A DNA stretch of 25,381 bases from an uncultured Phycisphaerae bacterium (GTDB lineage Bacteria > Planctomycetota > Phycisphaerae > Phycisphaerales > SM1A02): NCBI GenBank assembly GCA_937899935.1, contig CALCOW010000474.1, forward strand, positions 1 through 25,381, read 5' to 3'. The notes under the pieces were generated by a model. The model did not search any database. It was not told the origin of the DNA and worked only from the letters and a program-made list of their open reading frames with translations. The position numbers were made by a program, and so were the translations under genes. Below are positions 23,538 through 25,381 of this stretch, one piece after another (positions within the stretch are counted from its first letter, which is position 1; every line of letters begins with the position of its first letter).

Positions 23538-24467
23538 ATGGAAAATGTCCTTGAAATTAGGAATGCTTACAAGCGATTCAATGGGACCAAAGCCCTTTGT
23601 GGCGCCAATCTGACTTTACAGAGAGGTCACTGGCTGGCTCTTGTGGGCCCCAATGGTGCAGGCAAGACCACGCTCATCAGATCTATTGCAGGACGCGTCA
23701 GACTGGACACTGGACAACTCTCACTATTTGGACAACAAGTAGATCCAACAAGAGCATCAAGTGAAGTTTTACGCAGGCGTATTGGTGTTGTTCCCCAAGA
23801 CCTCGCCATCTATTTTCATCTCACCGCGATTGAGAACCTTTTTTCTTTTGCTGCTTTTCATCGAGTCGATCAGGAAGACATAAAGCAACGTGTTCACTGG
23901 GCGCTGGAATGGACTGGCCTCAATGAGCGACGTAATGATCTTGCCGGAGATTTTTCTGGTGGCATGAAACGGCGCCTCAATTTAGCATGCGGTGTCCTTC
24001 ACCAACCTGAGCTGATTCTTCTTGATGAACCGATGGTTGGTGTTGATCCACAGAGCCGCGAGCGCATTTGGGATATGCTCAACTCCCTTCGAGAGAAGGG
24101 AACATCAATACTTCTGACAACACACCAACTTGATGAAGCGCAACAAATGGCTGATCGCGTCATTGTGCTCGATCACGGATGTGAAATTGCTGAGGGCACG
24201 ATCGATGAATTGATCTTGCAAACGGTGGGTGAAGATCACCAAGTCGAGATACTCTTGCGAGAGCAACCAACGTCTCCGTTAAAGATAGATGGCCTAAGTA
24301 TTGAAGGCCTGCGAGTACGTTGCAGGATGATTGACATTGCTGGTCAGCTACCCTCACTACTTGCAAATCTCAAAGAGGCTAGATGTGAGGTCCAGGAGAT
24401 TCGAATACATACCCCAACACTACGTGATGTCTTTCTGTCACTGACAGGGAGGGATCTTCGCGAATGA
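23538..24467 (+). CDS. ABC-2 type transporter ATPase
   Basis: AAGG at 23527-23530, seven bases before the ATG, and the start of the domain (VLEIRNAYKRF) favour 23538 over the upstream in-frame ATG at 23484. The 309-residue protein has Walker A GPNGAGKTT (37-45), Q-loop VVPQD, signature FSGGMKRR, Walker B LILLDEP and switch TTHQLDEA. The YFHLTAIENLFSFAAFH segment and FSGGMKRRL signature are those of DrrA/CcmA-like export ATPases. The last 85 residues, ending TLRDVFLSLTGRDL, are the usual tail of the class. It overlaps the permease gene by ATGA. Confidence 0.92.
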   Translation: MENVLEIRNAYKRFNGTKALCGANLTLQRGHWLALVGPNGAGKTTLIRSIAGRVRLDTGQLSLFGQQVDPTRASSEVLRRRIGVVPQDLAIYFHLTAIENLFSFAAFHRVDQEDIKQRVHWALEWTGLNERRNDLAGDFSGGMKRRLNLACGVLHQPELILLDEPMVGVDPQSRERIWDMLNSLREKGTSILLTTHQLDEAQQMADRVIVLDHGCEIAEGTIDELILQTVGEDHQVEILLREQPTSPLKIDGLSIEGLRVRCRMIDIAGQLPSLLANLKEARCEVQEIRIHTPTLRDVFLSLTGRDLRE

Positions 24468-25381
24468 TCTATTGCTTATTCAAGATATCTTGGGCACGGA
24501 TCTGGCGCGATCGAGTGACCTTATTGATCACTTTTTTGCTACCTATTCTTTTCTTTACGATCTTCTCATTGGCCTTCGGTTCTTTTGGCCAAGGAACACC
24601 AGGACACCTCGTAATGTTGGTCGCTGACGAAGATCAAACAGAACAAAGTGCGCGTTTTATAGACGAATTGAGGCGAGTGAGCCAATTTAATTTACTAACT
24701 AATCAAGAGGGCAAGGAGGCACAGAACATTTCTCGCCAATATGCGTGGGAAGCGGTGCGTTATGGAGATCAACATCTTGCAATTGTGATACCCAAGGGAT
24801 TTGGCGATGAGAATTGGGATCAAAAAACCGCGCCACTAGAGATACTGGTTGATCCCGCTAATCCTTTGGCTGCTGAAGTAGTGAGTAGCCGTGTAAGAGA
24901 AACCATCCTCGAGGCCTTGCCGGATCTAGTCCTGCAACGGGCGTTCTCTGTATGGACATCGAACCGTGAAGCGCCCATGGTTCCTTTGGCGCACTTACCG
25001 ACGACACCTGAATCCACAGATATCAGTGCAAACTTGGTTCCTCTTGTCATTACCAAGGTCTACGACGATAACGTCGAATCAAAGACTAATCGGCCGCTGG
25101 TGGCCTACTTTGCTGCTGGCATTGGTGCCATTTTCTTGCTTTTTGCAACCACTGGCCTCGCGGGAACCTTGCTCGAAGAAGAAGAAACTGGATTGCTCGA
25201 CCGTTTGCTTTGTACGGATGTTGGCATGTCCCACATCATTATTGCGAAGTGGCTTTTCATCTCTTCATTTGGAGCCCTACAACTGACCGTCATGTTTGTA
25301 TGGGGATGGCTTGCGTTTGGACTGTCACTTTGGACAGTCAATAACTTTGTTGGATTTGTGATTATGACGCTCGTCAGTTCG
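24464..25381 (+). CDS. ABC-2 type transporter permease (3' end outside window)
   Basis: The gene starts at the ATG overlapping the ATPase stop (ATGA) and stays open for 306 codons to the window edge. The N-terminus, MIYCLFKISWARIWRDRVTL, is followed by a first membrane segment (LLITFLLPILFFTIFSLAFG), then a large periplasmic domain of about 180 residues, then membrane segments from FAAGIGAIFLLFATTGLAGTL onward. The sequence LLEEEETGLLDRLLCTDVG after the second segment is the typical ABC-2 coupling region (E-x-x-G-T/L-x-x-R-L). This is the YhgE/NodJ-like exporter plan with a long loop. The substrate is unknown. Confidence 0.88.
   Translation, partial: MIYCLFKISWARIWRDRVTLLITFLLPILFFTIFSLAFGSFGQGTPGHLVMLVADEDQTEQSARFIDELRRVSQFNLLTNQEGKEAQNISRQYAWEAVRYGDQHLAIVIPKGFGDENWDQKTAPLEILVDPANPLAAEVVSSRVRETILEALPDLVLQRAFSVWTSNREAPMVPLAHLPTTPESTDISANLVPLVITKVYDDNVESKTNRPLVAYFAAGIGAIFLLFATTGLAGTLLEEEETGLLDRLLCTDVGMSHIIIAKWLFISSFGALQLTVMFVWGWLAFGLSLWTVNNFVGFVIMTLVSS

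Overview
The window is about 25 kb of gene-dense DNA of moderate GC from a Gram-negative bacterium (two outer-membrane porins, Sec-exported proteins). The best guess is Planctomycetota, probably Phycisphaerae. The reasons are an ebo cluster, porins whose N-terminal coiled coil and ADTRASLLQ block I associate with planctomycete porins, and a metal-transport operon laid out like chlamydial ytgABCD (the same PVC superphylum). The taxonomy is inference; there is no rRNA or other marker gene. I saw no tRNA, CRISPR array or intact insertion sequence.

Layout. (1) 2-2650, plus strand: end of a DUF547 protein, a NeuC-like UDP-GlcNAc 2-epimerase and a protein with four 4Fe-4S cysteine sets, with overlapping reading frames. 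(2) 2922-4700: a large exported methionine-rich protein of unknown function, closed by a perfect 12-bp terminator hairpin. (3) 4924-10726: an ebo operon in the order eboD, small ORF, eboB, eboE, eboC, eboF, tightly coupled; no recognisable eboA. (4) 15379-10705, minus strand: a Mn/Fe/Zn ABC importer, reading solute-binding protein, ATPase, permease, permease. Both permeases end in a cytoplasmic DtxR-type repressor module. A separate MntR-like DtxR regulator (15492-16148) diverges from it. A 16-bp inverted repeat in the gap covers the predicted -35 boxes of both promoters. (5) 19278-16333, minus strand: two tandem porin paralogues, each with its own upstream copy of a 14-nt motif and a terminator between them. 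(6) 19590-21091: small exported protein, inorganic pyrophosphatase (minus), small membrane protein. (7) 21092-21443: a gene-free stretch holding a 230-bp element bounded by imperfect inverted repeats. (8) 23485-21444, minus strand: methyltransferase and galactokinase. (9) 23538-25381: ABC-2 ATPase and a permease cut off by the window edge.

How it fits together. The ebo genes combine a sugar-phosphate-cyclase-like enzyme, a TatD-like hydrolase, a TIM-barrel protein, a UbiA-type prenyltransferase and an alkaline-phosphatase-fold protein. This suggests making and membrane-anchoring or exporting a small metabolite; clusters of this type serve scytonemin-precursor export in cyanobacteria. The metal locus looks self-regulating, with three DtxR-type modules in one place, two of them tethered to the transporter as in chlamydial YtgCR. 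The porins beside it may feed small ions to the periplasm, but that link is only positional.
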